From NCBI GenBank assembly GCA_013368315.1, contig JAACJM010000067.1, positions 1 through 64,000 on the forward strand: 64,000 nucleotides of DNA, written 5' to 3'. Below, piece after piece: positions 51,635 to 62,272 of the stretch. The DNA comes from Tetrapyrgos nigripes (lineage: Eukaryota > Basidiomycota > Agaricomycetes > Agaricales > Campanellaceae). A model generated the notes under the pieces. That model had not been told where the DNA came from. It saw only the letters and a list, made by a program, of their open reading frames with translations, and searched no databases. Both the position numbers and the translations under genes were made by a program. Positions within the stretch are counted from its first letter, which is position 1; every line of letters starts with the position of its first letter.

Positions 51635-53070
51635 CCACAATCGAAGTTATGATTTGGAGTGTTTTGCGGCTCACTGAATGCTCATGGGTGGTGGCTTTAC
51701 TTTACGGTAGGACTAATAATACGAGTCTTCCTGTGTATTATGGATGATATATTCTTTCTCGTTTGGTCCACTATTGGGGCTCTTCATAAGATGTCTTTCC
51801 CGATGCCACCGAGCTGATTTCCTGATCTAGGTACGCATGGTTACGTCGTGCTGGAAGACGAAACGTTTTGATCCACTGATACAACTATGACTCGGAAAAT
51901 TGACTCATGTCAGAACATCCTTGGCCATTGATTGAACCTAAAACGGAGGACCCTTTGTGTAATTATGTGGTATGGCGACGTTCGGCTGGCATTCCTGACT
52001 CACTGTCCTTACGACTCTGCTGTCCCGATACCGATGTCAGATAACAAAAGACGCCGAACGAGACTAATGGTTTGAGTTTTGTTTGCATCCTTAGCATGTC
52101 TTTCTCTCGAATGATTTCTCCGCGTCCAGCTCTGATGTCACCATTCGCCGCGTCGGTGGATCCGTCTGCAACATTTGCGGCTTGGATTTCCAGGGAGATT
52201 AGCTTACGAAAACGTACGTGTCTCCTTTTTTCTCGTTCGTGTCAAGGGCTTCAAGTTCGTTATGGCTGATCACATACCTCGATAAGATCGTGCACAGACT
52301 CATCCACTCAGCAACAGACATCGCTGCAACCGGTGTAACAGAAACTTTAGAGACCAGCGCAGTCTCGAAAATCACTATCGCAGTTCTCCCAAGCATCCTA
52401 ATTGCGCTCGATGCGACAGAGGGTTCATCAGTTGAAATGCTTTGAACAAGGTATGTCCGATTTAATCCTTCCTTCTCTTTGAACTGGAACTTATACAAAG
52501 TTCCCAACATCTTGGGGCTGCAAGTTAGATGCAGGCCCAGCCTAGATGAGGATTGTAATCCTTCACGCGAATGAAAAGATTCATGAGGACTATGTCAAAG
52601 TCCGTTGTTGTATGAGTATCCGTGCGGTTTAATTACTGATATGTACCATTGCTCGAATCTCACTTCAGACTCCTCAATCCTCTGAAGCACCTTCACCGTT
52701 GTTCCGTCAACTCATAGTATAAAACTATTCTTTTCGTATATAGTATCATTCCTACTGTCTGCAAATTTCTGCACCACGATGTAACCTACGACTATTCTGT
52801 GGCAACCTGCGACGTTACACCCACAGTTCGAAATGATAGCTCAGGGTCGAACTGTGCCACGGAAGAGTTACCTTTTTGGTGATCAGAAATGATCTTTGCC
52901 TTCCTTCTAAACCTTTCTCCGCCGAGATGAGCTTACATAGTACCAGGATGCTGTTCCGGTCCCGTAATCGGACGAATGACGATTGTGTGCTTCTTTTCCC
53001 ATGATACTGTCATCTTGAAGTGCCACACGCCAAACTAGCGCTCGTTTGCTCTTTCAGCCAACTACGGTAT
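51635..53070. other. Intergenic, no supported gene
   Basis: Both strands are open for 75-103 codons near 52200-52510 but neither shows a family feature. A spliced small gene starting near 52072 (MSFVCILSMSFSRM) cannot be excluded. Confidence 0.4.
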
Positions 53071-55846
53071 ATGGCGACTCCCCAAGGTGAGCCGTCCTTC
53101 TGCAACCTTTGCAAAAAAAAGCTTCCCTGACAAGCCGACATACGAGGAGGTATGATCTAGCCATATTCTCCAGTGTCTTGCCTTGGACTGATCCAGAATG
53201 TTTCTTCCGACAGCATCGAGCAAAAGAGCATCCCATCACTAAAAAATATGCCTGTCATCCGTGCCACATGAAGTTCAGAGATCTGCGAAGTCTCGAAGAG
53301 CACTTCCGCGGCACACCCGCCCAGAAGCATCCCAAATGCCCTCGTTGTCAAAGCGGCTTCTTAGATGTAAAAGCGTTGGAGGTGGTGAGTCCTCGAATAC
53401 ATGATCTTTCCATCTTTCATCTTCGTCTGATTCCAATCATCGGCCGCGTCTTTTGTGTAGCATTTCGAGCATAAGCATCCCAAGATCGTGTGCTGCGGCG
53501 TCAGAATATACAACGATGGGCCTGGTCTTGAGGAACATTACCGGAACTCTCCAGAGCGAAAGCATCCTAACTGTAATCGTTGTGGCAGGCAGTTCTTCAA
53601 TTGGGAAGCTCTGAGTGAAGTGAGTCTAGATGCTTTTTCCCCTGCTTTAGAAACTCGAAGGACGGATTTACGATTGATTACGATTATTCAGCATTTGCTT
53701 AAACATCCTGCAACTGTCTCTTTCGGCTCGTTTGGTGGTGTGGATGAAGAATCTGAGGAAGCTGAAGAACACTACATTTTGGGCGATGTACGTTTTCTTT
53801 TGCGGTACAAAAGGCGGAGACAGATTCTGATGATTATCGTTATCTAGGTTGAGTATCCCGAAACTATATCTTCCGATCCACTGTCTGGCACGGTTGAAGA
53901 AGGACTTGAAGTACACTTCAATCATGAGTCGTTGCCAGGAGCATCCGGGTCATCAAGTACCATGCCTTCGAGTGAGGGCCTCCAGACGGGAGACCGAGAG
54001 GCGAGTCCATCTTTCCATGCTTCAAAAGCTCGAAGGACGGATTCAGATTGATTACGATTATTCAGCAGCATTTGCATCCCGCAACTGTCTCTTTCGGCTC
54101 GTTTGGTGGTGTGGATGAAGAATCTGAGGAAGCTGAAGAACACCACATTTTGGGCGATGTACGTTCTCTTTTGCGGTACAGAAGGTGGAGACAGATTTTG
54201 ATGATTACCGTTATCTAGATTGAGCATCCCGAAACTTTATCTTCCGATCCACTGCCTAGCATGGTCGAAAAAAGACTTGAAGTGCACTCCAATCATGAGT
54301 CGTTGCCAGGAGCATCCGGGTCATCAAATACCATGCCTTCGAGGGAGGGCCTCCAGACGGGAGACCGAGGGGTGAGTCCGCCTGCGATCTGAACGAAGCT
54401 TGTGCCCTATTCACTTGTCCACCAGAGCCTTCGATACAAGGAATCCGAATCCATATCTGAACACCTTGTATGTTCTGTTTTATCTATGGTTGACTCACTT
54501 GAAGGGCAGTCGTTGAAAATGTGTTATCTAGCATTTAACGCAAAATCCAGCTGTCTCCTCACGCTCATTCCAACTGGCAGAAGATCAAGACTTCCACCGG
54601 ACCGATTCCGGGCCGTCCGATCCTGCAACTTCAATCTCTTCGTCTTCTGGTTACTTATCGTTTGAGAATTCTGACTCGGAGACCCTGGAAGATGATCAGT
54701 TAGAGGATCAGTCAGAGGTACGTCTGCTTGTATGCATCAGCCTAGATATATCACTCGCTTATGCCATTTACGTGGACCAGACTCTCCGCGACGACTCAGA
54801 TACTCTACTTTCAGTGTCACTTCCGACCCACCCATTTTCAACGAAGACCACCTGTGGCGTCAGATGCGACAGGTGTGCTCGTGAATTTTCAAACCCGGAT
54901 TCATTGAAAGATCACTGGTTTCTATCGACGGATCATCCGAAATGTTGGAGATGTGTCCAAGGATTCAACGATGATGCTGACTTGCAAAAGGTGAATTTCT
55001 ATTATCATATTTTGAGCTGTAATTGACATGACCGTCTATGTCTCCCACTAGCACCTCCAGCACACCGATCACGGTACTATTAGGACGAGCCAACAATACA
55101 ACTCTGAGGCGGACAACGTCAACGAACCTGGCGCTTGTGGAGTCGTCAACGAACCTTGGTTAAACGCAGTAGAATCAACAGTGCACCACCATGATGCTAA
55201 CGACCACGACCTCAGCTGCCCTCGGTGCAGACGACAATTCTTTGGGTGGGAGTGTCTGAGTGAAGTGAGTGAACGCCTTAATATGTCTTGTGTGAGACCG
55301 GATCTTGATTGGGTTATCCAGCATTTCCGCTCTGAGCATCCAGTGACTGTCTGCTTTCAATGTGGGGCAGTTATGTACGAGAATGAGTTGGAGGCCCACT
55401 TTCAATCCTCCGTTCTACATCCCAAGTGCCCTTGCTGCAAAAGAGGCTTCTACAACTCAAACGCGCTGAAGGAGGTGAGTGTTTTCTGGTCACTTTTCCG
55501 GCATTACGATTCTGATTCCATGCTCTTCAATGTCTCGAAATAGCATTTCAAGACGGAACATTACAAGATTGAATGTCGTTGTGGTTTAGTCATATACAAA
55601 GAAGAAATGCAGCGTCACTTCCAATTGTCCCTCCGTCATCCCAAATGCCCAAGATGTCATGAAGGGTTCCTCGATTTAAATCTTCTGAACAAGGTAAGTC
55701 GTCTCCTTGAGTCATTGGACAGGTTCTGACATCATATCACTTTGAACAAGCACTTCAAAGACGTACATCAACAGATTGTCTGTCACTGTGGCGTGATTCT
55801 GTATTCTGACGAAGTTGGACAACACACTCGGCTGTCTCACTGTTGA
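53071..55846 (+). CDS. Modular C2H2-like zinc-finger protein, 3' end altered by a retrotransposon
   Basis: Fungal protein of unknown role built from repeated units of the form C-x2-C-x12-H followed by a C-P-x-C pair: ACHPCHMKFRDLRSLEEHF, KCPRCQSGFLDVKALE, NCNRCGRQFFNWEALSE, RCDRCAREFSNPDSLKDHW, SCPRCRRQFFGWECLSE, KCPCCKRGFYNSNALKE, KCPRCHEGFLDLNLLNK. Nearly every exon ends just after such a unit and the next begins with His-Phe or similar, always phase 0. The first exon (CNLCKK) has an 8-A run that puts the expected SFPDKPTYEE one base out of frame, so the allele may be defective. A tandem duplication of about 373 bp lies inside. The present stop at 55844-55846 lies in the LTR of an inserted Copia element. 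Confidence 0.7.
53651..54380. repeat. Tandem duplication of about 373 bp inside the zinc-finger gene
   Basis: CGAAGGACGGATT at 53656 and 54031, CTGTCTCTTTCGGCTCGTTT, GAGGAAGCTGAAGAACACCAC or TAC, and GAGTCGTTGCCAGGAGCATC occur in both units in the same order. The second unit lost a few bases (CTTAAAC) near its start, shifting frame relative to the first. Confidence 0.85.
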
Positions 55847-56012
55847 GAACGATGTACACGTGCGTCCTCGGACATCCAGATACCCGTCGACATCCGCTTT
55901 ACCTCTATCTTTTTCCGCTTTACCTCTCTATTTGATTTACATTTAGTATATATACTGTACTTTTACCCAGAATAGATTTCAGACTTTTCTACCCAACAAC
56001 GGCCTTCTAACA
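55841..56012 (+). repeat. 5' LTR of the gag-only Copia element
   Basis: 172 bp, TG..CA ends. Its fourth to sixth bases (TGA) now end the zinc-finger reading frame. Confidence 0.88.
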
Positions 56013-56230
56013 GGTTATGGGCCTTTTGCTTGCGCTCTAAATCACTTCTCGTCTATTGCGCCTGTACTTTGCTCCTCCTTAACTCCGATATTACCTCATT
56101 TACCCTATTTCCACTACTTCCAGCCTCATTACTATATACCGTTGACCGACCATTGACCGACTGACTGGCCACTGACCAACCGTCTGACTGACTGTTTGAT
56201 TGACCGACCGACTAATTGTGACCTGGGGCT

Positions 56231-57597
56231 ATGTCTAAAGACGATCAAAAATACTACAAGCTTTTGGGGGAGGATAACTTTGTGGTCTGGGTTTTGCACA
56301 CTACTGTTGCTGCACACAGGAAGGGTTTCTTGGACTTATTGGCTGGAGTGGATGTGGAGCCGACAACTGGGAGGAATGGCAAGCTGTGGAAGGCTTGGAA
56401 TGGCCATCGGAATGCTGCTACTGACTTTATCTTCGCTCGACTTGACGATTCTGTGCTTGGTCATGCAAATGAGTACCAGGAGGATCCAGCAGGCCTATGG
56501 CATCATCTTCATGCTGTTTTTGGTGACTCAGGAGTTGGTGGGGGTGTACGAGCTTGGCAGTGTTTTGCTGCTGTCAGGTTTATGTCAAGGTTGTCGATAC
56601 ACTTAATAAACCACCCAAGTCACACAATACGAGAGAGCCAGTTACAAAGAATAGATTGAGAGAGATAGAGAGAGAGAGAGAGAGATAGATGGTAGTAAGC
56701 TGACTAGGCTCTACACTGCGTAGTAGTAGTACGGAATGGAGACGAAGTGAACGAACTAAGGAATAGGTTACAAAGATCACAGGTATATAAGTAAAATATG
56801 AACAGATGGGAAAGAGTAAGTAATAATAGATGGTATCATGTGGAAACGTCAAGGGCGAGAGAGTAATAAGTTAAATATGGATAGATGAAGGTACTGGATC
56901 ATAAAGAATGATTGACAGTGAGAATGTCCATGGAGATAGGAAGCGGAGGAAATAAGACTGTGAGTCATAGATCTGTAGAGATGGTAACTATAGACGATGA
57001 TGGGAAATGGTTGATGTTTATGGGGTTAAAAGTAAATAGAGTGGGAAATAGGTAGTAAAGGGAAAAGAATAGAAAGGAAATGAATAGGCGGGGAGCGATT
57101 CATGACAGTTTACTGGATGGGATGTTCAGATGTCGACTGTGACTGGGAAGATCTGTGCGATTGCCGATGAATTGGAACGTGTTCATGACGACCGACCTTC
57201 CGACAACCAGATTATTGCAATGATGCTCAGTGCGTGTGCTGGGTTTTCCGAATTCCATCCGATTATTGCATCGCTTGAGTCCTCGAAGGAGTTGTTGAAG
57301 GTGGATGATGTGGAACTTCAGTTGGTTCAGGCTGCGAAGGATTTCAAAGAGGAGCAGACTCAGTTGAATGGGGGAGCTATCATCCCTGGTGATCAGGCTC
57401 AGGCTCTGGCTACGACAACGGGGGCAAGGCCGATCTGCACCAATCCAAAATGTGGACGAGCGGGACACACTATTGACAACTGTTTTCATGGGGGTGGAGG
57501 GAAGGAGGGTCAGTCCCCTGATTGGTACTTCAAGAATCGTGGGAAGGAGGATACTGGTGCTGCTGCGAATACTGCAATGGTGACTTATGCTTTGTGA
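56231..57597 (+). pseudogene. Copia gag (UBN2-like) with zinc knuckle, split by a solo LTR
   Basis: The left part begins MSKDDQKYYKLLGEDNFVVW and contains KLWKAWNGHRNAATDFIFAR; the right part resumes after the nested LTR and ends with a knuckle of the form C-x4-C-x4-H-x4-C (CTNPKCGRAGHTIDNC). The two halves are in the same phase when the nested element and one target copy are discounted, so the frame was intact (about 279 codons) when the LTR arrived. As it stands, the frame stops inside the LTR. Confidence 0.85.
56583..57107 (+). mobile_element. Solo LTR, family A, nested in Copia gag
   Basis: 525 bp, TGTCAAGGTTGTCGA to GATTCATGACA, flanked by exact GTTTA at 56578-56582 and 57108-57112. It aligns along its length with the copy at 44444-44982. 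Confidence 0.93.
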
Positions 57598-57680
57598 TGG
57601 TCATGCCATGCTGTTTTATATGGGGGAGTTTTTTTTTTTTCCTTTCACTTCTGCCTCTGTCGTCCTCGTCTGTGGGGGAG

Positions 57681-57854
57681 TGTTGAGAACGATGTACACG
57701 TGCGTCCTCAGACATCCAGATACCCGTCAACATCCGCTTTACCTCTATCTTTTTCTGCTTTACCTCTCTCTATTTGATTTACATTTAGTATATATACTGT
57801 ACTTTTACCCAGAATAGATTTCAGACTTTTCTACCCAACAACAGCCTTCTAACA
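57681..57854 (+). repeat. 3' LTR of the gag-only Copia element
   Basis: 174 bp; differs from the 5' LTR by a handful of bases (for example CCTCAGACATC against CCTCGGACATC), so the insertion is fairly young. Confidence 0.88.
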
Positions 57855-57916
57855 TGTCTCACACTTACAGAACTGATCAGCATAATCTTCTGAAGGCCGT
57901 GGCAAGGAAGCGTTAA
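57855..57916 (+). other. Orphaned last codons of the zinc-finger gene
   Basis: Beyond the 3' LTR the duplicated TGTCTCAC continues as an open frame in the zinc-finger phase (THTYRT-like, then QHNLLKAVARKR) ending in TAA at 57914-57916. This looks like the original 3' end of the gene, now separated from it by 2 kb. Confidence 0.65.
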
Positions 57917-58499
57917 AAGGTATGTCAATGTCGAGTTCTCGAATTTCGTGCTTCGTTTTAATGATTGTAACCAAATCCAAACTGCTATGATCATGATTGA
58001 TTCACCTGGTTCTTGTTCCCCCGCACTTTAGTACTGTCTCTAGTGGAGTTGCCCTTTCCAATACCCGACACGGCACTCCCGCCGGTAGGATAGGACTATC
58101 GCCTGCGAGTCGCTTCACCGATACGGCTCAACGTCAAGCGACGGTAGACCTTCTAAACAATAAGATATATGAAACGACTTTGCTTGCCAATGGTATATAC
58201 TGTAATCATCAGGCTGTCTTCCTCAAAATACATCTCCCCAATTTTCTTGAAGTACTCAGCTGTCCTGAAACCTGCCACGATCAAAGTCATCAAGTAATAA
58301 ATGAAGGACCCTTTGCTATGTGCTGATATCATCATAGATTTGTAAGGAGATCCCGACTCCCTTACATAGTACATAGTACGAGGGTGTTATCGGGTCATGC
58401 AATTGAACATCAGAGCCAGAATTCCGATTCATTGTTCTTATATATACCATACTTACAAGCCTTACTTCTGTGACATCTTCAGCCATCTGCACGGAAATA

Positions 58500-59190
58500 A
58501 TGCCAACTCATCCATTAGAGATCTGCAATAGATCCTTCCCAAGCAAAGGAGTTTACGAAGTCGTATGTTCTTTCTTGCCTGGAATTTTGTACGATTCTGA
58601 AAGATCGCACAGCTTCCGTTCCATCCACGAAGCTCTTTCAAAACATCATCAGCCTCAAATGCAACAAGTGCAATGAACGTATATTTGAGAATCAAGGTGA
58701 ACTCGTGCGACACTGGTTCTCTGAGCCAACAATTGATCATTCAGCATTCGTTGGATTCGTCGATGATCTGTCCTTGCAAGAGGTATTCAACCTAGCTTTG
58801 TCTTGCATGGAAAGGACAGTATTTGACGCAATTATTTCCCGCAGCCCTCTCATCAGAGGATCCCAATGACATATACATGCATATGGAAAACGACTCCCCC
58901 GGAGAGGTTCTGAACGGCGGGCTTCCGAAAATTTCGAGGTGGTTAGCGAACACTGGCTCCAAGCTGCAGCAGTGCACATATCCCTGCCAGCGAAGCTACA
59001 TGCCCCCGGTGCCACAGATATTTCTCCAACTGGGATACTATGATGAGTGATTTGAGTTTACGTCGTGAGTTCGCCATGTGGAAGGCCAATTTCTAACTCG
59101 TTTACTCATCTACGCACTTTCAGTGGGACCATCCAGTCACTATCTGTTTCTTTGATAACTGCGGTGCGCCATCTAGGTATCCTAGGGTGA
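58500..59190 (+). pseudogene. Decayed paralogue of the modular zinc-finger gene
   Basis: MPTHPLEICNRSFPSKGVYE matches the first-exon pattern but lacks the second cysteine of the pair. LKCNKCNERIFENQGELVRH ending LSLQE before a GTATTC donor, and CPRCHRYFSNWDTMMSD near 59000, are further units. WDHPVTICFFDNCG follows a splice acceptor. Frames between these units do not connect cleanly, so I call it a pseudogene; a short functional gene with unusual splicing is possible. Confidence 0.55.
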
Positions 59191-59292
59191 GTCCGAAGAC
59201 CATTGTCAGTCCTCCCACTATCCTCCACCATACTACGGCGACAACGCGCCGACTCGCCACTGCCATGAAGGATCACTGAAAAACTGCCAGAC

Positions 59293-59820
59293 CTATGCTG
59301 GGAAATGAATAAAAGGTATATTATACTTTGCATCTTCTAGCAATCTTTGAGACTTTGACGTCTGTTCGTTTGTCAACGTTACTAGCTTTATTGCTGGGGA
59401 ACCTCCGCCCCGTCGGTCTTTCCATATATGGTATATCAAAATGATTATCACGATGACGGTTGTGAGGAAGGAGAAAATTACAACTGTCATCTCAGATATC
59501 CGACGTAGCATTGGCCGCCGCCGCCTCTCAGCGCCTCTCTCTGTGACCACTAATCCGACTCGTACGTTTGTATCTTGGATTCACGGTCGGTTTTTACGCG
59601 ATTCAATGATGATACCAAAGCTACTCACTGCCAGCAAATTCGAGGTTGAACCGGTGTCATCAACGTTGACAGACAGACCACACGTCAATTGTGATCTTGA
59701 AGTTGTCGTACGCGTCTTCATGGCTATTTTTACCCGTACGGCAACTCCACGTTCCACAGAAGCACTCCGAACTCTGCGGGCAAGTGCGGGCGTAGCAGCG
59801 TAATTATAAGCACGCTGCAC
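59293..59820 (-). other. Possible small membrane protein gene, weak
   Basis: Minus-strand frames 59581-59820 and 59293-59550 could be two exons; the second contains one strong membrane segment (MTVVIFSFLTTVIVIIILIY) preceded by arginines. A plus-strand frame of 120 codons overlaps. Coding status and strand are unresolved. Confidence 0.25.
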
Positions 59821-60045
59821 CGTTGTTCAGGACTCCACGGTCCACCTTCTATCTGTTGCCAAGGTGCTTCTTCCGACCCAATTCTCGACCAGGGAAAGCA
59901 TATGGATGATATCATAATTTTCAGTCCAGGATAGTTAAATACACCAGGCAACTCGTGGTCAAGCATTTACCTACCCAGGCCTTCTTTTTTCCTTTTCACC
60001 AAGTCTACACCCACATACAAACTACACCGTGATCTCGAAATCGCA

Positions 60046-61412
60046 ATGTCTCAAACTGTTATCCGTGAAGTGAGTGCCAATCCTAGGCCTAAGGCCCAAT
60101 CATCGATCTGGATTTTGTACTAATCTTGTTTCTTTATAGGTGATCAAGAACGTTTGGACTATCTCTACGTAAGCTTCCACTGCTGGCGCCTACATCTCCC
60201 TTGTGGAATGATCATGAACAACGAACAGTCCATTCGAACTCGGTTCCATGCCTTTGGGTCACCGCTCAACGGCTGTGAAGCTCTCTAGTGGAGATGTCTG
60301 GGTTCACGCATCCACCCCTTTGGATACTGAGACGAAGGAGGCGATAGATAAGTTGGGGCCTGTGAAGTGCGTCTGCGTTGTTATATCGTGATGGTTTTGG
60401 GCGTTTACTAATGCATCTTGTACAGATATATCCTGAACTCGAGCTTGGCGCATCACTGGTATCTCAGTGCGTCCTTTCAATTTCTTCTTTTTCGTGTGCG
60501 ATCGATTGACTTTGGTTTCTCTCTCACTTATGTTTGGCTGTCCAGGCGACTTCAAGAAAGCCTACCCCTCAGCCAAACTCATTGGAACTGAAGGAATAGC
60601 GGCGAAGAAAAAGTCTGAGGGATTGAAGTTTGATGGAGGTACGTCCCCAGCTTTTACGCGTGGGATTTCTGGACTGACTTATATTCGTCCGTATCCACAG
60701 AATACGGCAAGGACCCCGCTAGCACGACATACGGATACGAGGATGAGGTACGTCGCAGATTGAGATTTGCATATATGCCTATGCTGATTACCATTCTTTT
60801 TCTACAACCCCTTGCAGATTAAGACCTGGCAAGCATCTCTATACCTAAAAATAACGCACTCACTCACTCCTCATCCTCTATGACCCTCCAGCATGTTTTC
60901 CGGCTCCTCCAACAAAGAAGTCGCATGGTTCCATAATCCATCCAAGACCCTCATCGTAGGAGATTTGCTATTCAACTTGCCCTCCACGGAACAATTCTCC
61001 AAAACCAAGTTGGCTGGAACGTTGGGAACAACGAGTGAGTTGAGCCATGATGGAGCGTATACGCAGAGTACGTTGTGGAGCTTTGGGTCTGATAAGGAGT
61101 ATGTTTCTCTCGCCGTTTGTTTGCAATAACTGCAGAACTGACGCGCCCATTTTTCTTTGCAGTCAAATGAGAAAAGACCTCCAAACCGTCCGCGAATGGG
61201 ATTTCGAGAGGATTATCCTGGGCCATGGCGTACGTCTCTGTTCCTATTTCGTATCTTTTCATCCTCGTCCTCGTCCTACTTGGCATCTTTCTTCGTCTCG
61301 ACCTCTTCACATGCTGACACTGTGCACCTCATTTCTTGTCCGTTTTCAGAACATCGTCGAAAAAGACGCCAAGACGGCTTGGGAGAACGCATGGAGCAAG
61401 TACAAGAACTAA
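60046..61412 (+). CDS. DUF4336 family protein, paralogue B
   Basis: MSQTVIREV then NVWTIS, PFELGSMPLGHRSTAVKLSS, GDVWVHASTPLDTETKE, LGPVKYILNSSLAHHWYLSD, FKKAYPSAKLIGTEG, SNKEVAWFHNPSKTLIVGDL, FNLPSTEQFS and EWDFERIILGHG show the same family as paralogue A. An 11-base microexon (60818-60828) sits between two introns; the second of these starts with GC (GCAAGC), a GC-AG intron. Paralogue A has no intron before this segment. Early exons are 60046-60069, 60140-60168, 60229-60366. The reaction is unknown. Confidence 0.82.
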
Positions 61413-62272
61413 TGCGGCATTGACGGATTGTGTCGGATTTAATGGAGAAGGAAATACCGAAATTGTACAATACAGAGATCTTGGACGTCGAGCAAGATTG
61501 GAAGCTTGAATCTATATCTGTTGGAATGCTATTATGGTTTACTGGTCGTTTCTTTGGCTATGGGATGTCTCTGACACCACTAAGTGTACATGTTCATTCC
61601 CTCCCGTGCAAAGGTCGTCACCAGCTACAGGGCCTTGCGAGGATACTCCCCTTCGTTCTGTATCTTCCTCCTCAACTTGACCCTGACGACGAACAAACGT
61701 TCGAACCTGCGGGCGTCGACGTTGCGTAAATGGCGCTCAAGCAGTGCTACGGTTGCCGTTACTCTGTCTACTTTTTTATTTTTGTCTTTTGACAATGCCC
61801 TTGGACGAACTCATCGTGCTTCACTTCGTTGTCCCTACAGTAAGTAATGCAGACGTCTTGTCTGAGGAAAGAAACGGCTTCTGCGCAACTTTTGTGGAAG
61901 CCTAAATAGGCCTAAATCCAAGTCCGATTGGATCGCCAACTCGTGTCCTTCCTAACTTCATGATCAATTACACTCTAGCCTCATCCATTAACTCACCACC
62001 AGTCGCGCTCTCGAGAGCTTCTGAGCTTTGGCCTCCTTGCTAGGCTTGTATCTGGAGGACTAGACGTCAGTAATGCCAAGCAGATGCAGACCCTGAAACT
62101 CAAGTGTCACCATTTCTATTGTTTACATGATCATGAATGCCTTCCGTTTTTTTGCCTCAGCCGTTAGATAACTGAGGCTAATTCCGAATGCCTGTTTAAA
62201 TACCATCAAGGGACTTGCTGACAACCAACTGAAACCTTTCTTTTCTTCCCCTTCCTCGAACTTTGACCCACA
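61413..62272. other. Spacer between DUF4336 paralogues B and C
   Basis: No gene supported. A TTTAAATA element near 62196 lies about 75 bases before the next start codon. Confidence 0.5.

Larger units (their letters stand above)
55841..57854 (+). mobile_element. Gag-only Ty1/Copia element (TR-GAG type) inserted in the zinc-finger gene
   Basis: 5' LTR 55841-56012 (172 bp) and 3' LTR 57681-57854 (174 bp) both run TGTTGAGAACGATG to CCTTCTAACA and are almost identical. GGTTATGGGCC follows the 5' LTR as a likely primer site; a purine tract GTGGGGGAG precedes the 3' LTR. The host sequence TGTCTCAC abuts both outer ends. Internally there is only gag; no protease, integrase or RT. It is therefore non-autonomous. 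A solo LTR-A is nested inside. Confidence 0.88.

Noticed and set aside
59441..59803. 120-codon plus-strand frame
   Set aside because: Overlaps a minus-strand frame with a better membrane segment; neither has decisive evidence, so neither is called as a gene.
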